A stretch of 64,000 bases of DNA from Azospirillum thermophilum. Its GTDB lineage: Bacteria; Pseudomonadota; Alphaproteobacteria; Azospirillales; Azospirillaceae. The first letter of the stretch is position 1, and every line of letters begins with the position of its first letter. Made by a program: the position numbers and the translations under genes. The stretch is taken from the NCBI RefSeq assembly GCF_003130795.1, contig NZ_CP029358.1, forward strand, positions 341,626 to 405,625. The letters are read 5' to 3'. The notes beneath the pieces were generated by a model. It worked only from the letters and a program-made list of their open reading frames with translations, did not search any database and had not been told where the DNA came from. This document shows positions 61,108 through 64,000 of the stretch, piece by piece.

Positions 61108-62297
61108 CTATGCGGCGGCCAGCACCGCGGCGCCCGTGCACAGGCCGCGGTCGTAGTTGATCATGCCGAAGCCGGAGACCAGCGCATGGCGCGCCCCCTC
61201 CACCCGCCCGCCCAGCGTCCGGCCGGTGAGCTGGCGGATCGCCTCCACCATGCCGAGCGAGCCGCCGGCCGCCCCGGCCTGCCCGACCGAAAGCTGCCCG
61301 CCGCTGGTGTTGAGCGGGAAGCTGCCCTCCAGCTCGAAGCTGTGGCGGCGCACGAAGTCGGGGCCGCCGCCCTTCTCGCAGAATCCCAGATCCTCGATCT
61401 GCATCAGGCTGATGACCGGGTAGTCGTCATAGACCTGCATCAGGTCGATGTCCTCCGGCCCCACCCCGGCGCGGCCGTAGAGCCGCTCTCGCTCCAGCAC
61501 CCAGCCGCCGCGCTCCTGGATCGGGTCGTCGGGGAAGGCGTTGTGCCGCTCCACGGCACTGAGCGCGCGGGCGTAGGGGATGCCCAGCGCCCGCGCCCGC
61601 TCCTCCGACAGGACGAGGAAGCCCTCCGCCCCGGCGCAGGGCATGACGCAGTCGAACAGCCGGATCGGGTCGGCGATCGGCCGCGAGGCGAGATACTCCT
61701 CCAGCGTCAGCGGCTTCTTGAACAGGGCGTTGGGATTGCGCAGGGCGTTGCTGCGCTGGGCGACGCAGAGCTTGCCGAAATCGGCCGGCTCCGCCCCGTA
61801 GCGGCGCATGTAATGGTCGGTCAGGAAGGCGAAGCTCATGTTCGGCCCGCCGGCCCCGTAGGGATAGACCGCGTCCTGCGCGAAGCGGCTGAAGGACGAG
61901 GTGTTCTGGCGGAAGCTGTCGACATGGTTGGTGTCGCCGGCGATGCAGGCGACGATCTCCGCGTCGCCCGACTCCACCGCGCGGGCGGCACGGCGCAGGC
62001 TGACCACCCGGCCGCCCCGCCCATCGGGATGTGGTCCAGCCAGCGCGGCGACAGCCCGACATGCTGGACGAAGCCCACCGCCGTGTCGGGTGCCAGCGTG
62101 AAGCTGGCGACGCACAGCCCGTCGATCTCCTCCTTGCGGATGCCGGCGCCGTCGCACAGCATCCGCAGCGCGCGGGCCAGGAACTTGTGCGCCACGTCGG
62201 TCGAGTAGCGCACATAGGGGACGGTCACCGGCACCGCCACGGCGACGCGGTCATAGCCGCGCCCGACCGTCTCCGCCCCCGACGTCTTCAAGGTCAT
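61108..62297 (-). pseudogene. Thiolase family protein (SCP-x-like), one apparent frameshift
   Basis: About 396 residues after adding one base in the C run at 62015-62018: VGLSPRWLDHIPMGGGGR joins VVSLRRAARAVESGDAEIVA. Start ATG 62297 (MTLKTSGAETVGRGYDRVAV) overlaps the livF stop. Landmarks are DLMQVYDDYPVISLMQIEDL, GFCEKGG and NTSGGQLSVGQAGAAGGSLG. It would cleave or bind a ketoacyl-CoA together with the adjacent DUF35 protein. The usual nucleophilic Cys region is exactly where the frame is uncertain, and I see no Cys there. Probably intact in the organism. Confidence 0.85.
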
Positions 62298-63016
62298 TCC
62301 ACTCCCCCGCCGAGATAGGTCGCCATCACGCGCGGGTCGTGGAGCAGGTCGGATGCCTTCCCCTCCAGCGCGATCTCGCCCATCTCCAGAACATAGCCGT
62401 AATCCGCGATGTCGAGCGCCGCCTTCGCGTTCTGCTCGACCAGCAGGATGGAGACACCGGCATCCCGCAGGCCGGCGACGATCTTCAGGATCTCCTTCAC
62501 GATCAGCGGCGCGATGCCCAGGCTGGGCTCGTCCAGCATCAGCAGCCGCGGCCCGCTCATCAGAGCCCGGCCGATCGCCAGCATCTGGCGCTCGCCGCCC
62601 GACAGCGTGTCGGAGCGCTGGCCCCGCCGCTCCTTCAGCCGCGGGAAGCGGTCGAAGACGAAGGAGAGGTTGCGCTTCACCGCCGCCCCGTCCATGCGCC
62701 GGGTGTAGGCCCCCAGGACGAGGTTGTCGTAGACCGACAGCTCGCCGAACAGCTCGCGCGTCTCCGGCACCAGGCAGAATCCCTGCTCCACCCGGTCCTC
62801 CACCCGCATGGCGGCGACGTCGCGCCCCTCGAACCGCATCCGCCCGCGCCAGGGCAGCAGGCCCATGGCCGCCCCCAGCATCGTCGTCTTGCCCGCCCCG
62901 TTCGGCCCGATGACCGTCGCGATCTCGCCCTTCCTCAGCGACAGCGAGACCCCGCGCACCGCCTCCACCTTGCCGTAGGCGACGTGGAAGTCGGACAGCT
63001 CCAGCATCGCCGTCAT
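62294..63016 (-). CDS. livF: ABC transporter ATP-binding protein, LivF type
   Basis: 240 residues. Walker A GPNGAGKTTMLGAAMGL near residue 38, signature LSGGERQMLAIGRAL near 140, Walker B LLMLDEPSLGIAPL near 158 and ILLVEQNAKAALD. A second LivF, distinct from the one at 2212. It lies between the permease-ATPase fusion and the thiolase with ATGA overlaps on both sides, so the importer is co-expressed with the catabolic enzymes and probably takes up their substrate. Confidence 0.94.
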   Translation of the reverse strand: MTAMLELSDFHVAYGKVEAVRGVSLSLRKGEIATVIGPNGAGKTTMLGAAMGLLPWRGRMRFEGRDVAAMRVEDRVEQGFCLVPETRELFGELSVYDNLVLGAYTRRMDGAAVKRNLSFVFDRFPRLKERRGQRSDTLSGGERQMLAIGRALMSGPRLLMLDEPSLGIAPLIVKEILKIVAGLRDAGVSILLVEQNAKAALDIADYGYVLEMGEIALEGKASDLLHDPRVMATYLGGGVE

Positions 63017-64000
63017 GCCGCCTCTCCCAGATAGGCCGCCTGGACGTCGGGGTTGCGGCGGATCAGGCCGGGGTCGCCCTCGGCGATCTTCGAGCCGAAG
63101 ACCATCACGACCAGCCGGTCCACCAGGTTCATCACGAAGTCCATGTCATGCTCCACCACCAGGATGGCGAGACCCTCGCCGCGCAGCCGGTCGAGCAGGC
63201 GGGCCAGCGCCGCCTTCTCCTGCTTGCGCAGGCCGGCCGCCGGCTCGTCGAGCACCACCAGCACGGGGTCGGCGGCCAGCGCCCGGGCGATCTCCAGCAC
63301 CCGCTGCTGGCCGAGCGGCAGGTTGCCCGCCAGCTCGTGCGCCTTGTCGCCCAGCCCGACGCGGTCCAGCATGCGCTGCGCCTCGGCGAACACCCGCTCC
63401 TCGTCCCGGCGGTCGAGCCGCAGCCCGCTTTTCACCATGCCGGCGGAACTGCGCAGGTAGGCGCCGATGGCGACATTCTCCAGGAGGGTCATGGTCGGCC
63501 GCAGCTTCACGTGCTGGAAGGTGCGGGCCACCCCCATCGCCGCGATGCGCCGCTGGCCGAGGCGGGAGACGTCCCGCCCCAGGAAGCGGATGCGCCCGTC
63601 GCTGATCGGCAGGGTGCCGGTGGCGATGTTGAACATCGTGCTCTTGCCCGCCCCGTTGGGGCCGATCAGCCCGACGATCTCGCCGGTGCGCACGGAGAAG
63701 CTGACGTTGTTGACCGCGGTCAGCCCGCCGAAGCGCTTCACCGCCCCCTCGACCTCCAGCACCGTGGTGCCGCGCGGCGGCAGGCTGCGGCGCGGCAGCG
63801 GCTCGGCCCGCAGGTCCACCGGGCGCCGCCGGGGCGGCAGCAGCCGCAAGGCGAAGGGCACCAGCCCGCCGCGGAAGTGATGCATCATCAGGATCAGCAG
63901 CACGGCGAAGACGATGGTCTCGACCTGCCCGGCGTTGGCGGTGAAGTGGGGCAGGATGTCCTGCAGCGCGTTCTTGATCAGGGTGATCAGCGTGGCGCCG
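63013..64000 (-). CDS. Fused LivM permease-LivG ATPase, 5' end outside window
   Basis: The reading frame enters at the window end with the C-terminal part of a LivM permease (GATLITLIKNALQDILPHFT, then VETIVFAVLLILMMHHFRGG). It continues through a proline-rich linker into a complete LivG ATPase: GAVKRFGGLTAVNNVSFSVR, GLIGPNGAGKST, ARTFQHVKLRPTMTLLENVA, LVVLDEPAAGLRKQE and ILVVEHDMDFVMN. Permease-ATPase fusions are known for some Liv-type importers of aromatic acids. LivH and the binding protein should lie beyond base 64000. Confidence 0.92.
   Translation of the reverse strand, partial: GATLITLIKNALQDILPHFTANAGQVETIVFAVLLILMMHHFRGGLVPFALRLLPPRRRPVDLRAEPLPRRSLPPRGTTVLEVEGAVKRFGGLTAVNNVSFSVRTGEIVGLIGPNGAGKSTMFNIATGTLPISDGRIRFLGRDVSRLGQRRIAAMGVARTFQHVKLRPTMTLLENVAIGAYLRSSAGMVKSGLRLDRRDEERVFAEAQRMLDRVGLGDKAHELAGNLPLGQQRVLEIARALAADPVLVVLDEPAAGLRKQEKAALARLLDRLRGEGLAILVVEHDMDFVMNLVDRLVVMVFGSKIAEGDPGLIRRNPDVQAAYLGEAA

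Overview
The window is a GC-rich stretch (roughly 70% G+C by eye) of a bacterial chromosome or chromid. It looks like a plant-associated alphaproteobacterium of the Azospirillum/Rhodospirillales type. This is inferred from the gene families (HAMP-type chemoreceptors, Liv transporters followed by a DUF6867-like gene, DUF6537-type indolepyruvate oxidoreductase, alphaproteobacterial DinB with a zinc ribbon) and from codon use; no rRNA or tRNA gene is present to fix the taxonomy. I see no insertion sequence, prophage or CRISPR array.

Layout. 1-1519: 3'-truncated chemoreceptor. 1857-6325: branched-chain amino-acid type ABC transporter operon livHMGF plus a small membrane protein, all minus strand. 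7077-8831: alanine dehydrogenase with a divergent Lrp/AsnC regulator. 8840-12522: LysR regulator and a lone molybdenum hydroxylase large subunit behind a repeat-rich control region. 12639-16446: two convergent c-di-GMP genes (EAL only; sensor-PAS-GGDEF-EAL). 16649-19391: acetyltransferase, CysQ phosphatase, DUF455 protein, MarR-like regulator. 19702-23469: autotransporter. 23503-23941: an apparently orphan transcription attenuator (aromatic leader peptide plus terminator) in front of a 55-codon ORF. 23923-28463: two multi-spanning membrane proteins and a family-2 glycosyltransferase.

28526-44572 is a large catabolic region read on the minus strand and flanked by a divergent MarR gene. It encodes a two-subunit indolepyruvate-type oxidoreductase, a Rieske dioxygenase (alpha, beta, reductase), an acyl-CoA ligase, SDRs, a fused salicylyl-CoA/2-aminobenzoyl-CoA monooxygenase-reductase, an enoyl-CoA hydratase, an acyl-CoA dehydrogenase, a thioesterase and a RidA protein. 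56765-64000 is a second, tightly overlapping minus-strand operon: LivMG fusion, LivF, thiolase, DUF35-SDR fusion, an isatin-hydrolase-like cyclase-family enzyme, a second CoA ligase and an SDR. My working reading is that the two clusters together take up and degrade an indolic/aromatic acid such as indole-3-acetate (auxin) through isatin/isatinate to anthranilate and anthraniloyl-CoA. The individual families are well supported; the pathway is inference.

Between the clusters lie a SWIM-SNF2 helicase, a hipBA toxin-antitoxin pair with three operators exactly 50 bp apart, uvrB with candidate SOS boxes, a DUF2892 membrane protein, a chemoreceptor gene broken by a 137-bp tandem duplication, and dinB.

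Caution on sequence quality: seven reading-frame breaks, in six genes, are all of the same sense (one base missing) and six of them lie in G/C runs. Assembly indels are therefore likely, and those genes may be intact in the organism.
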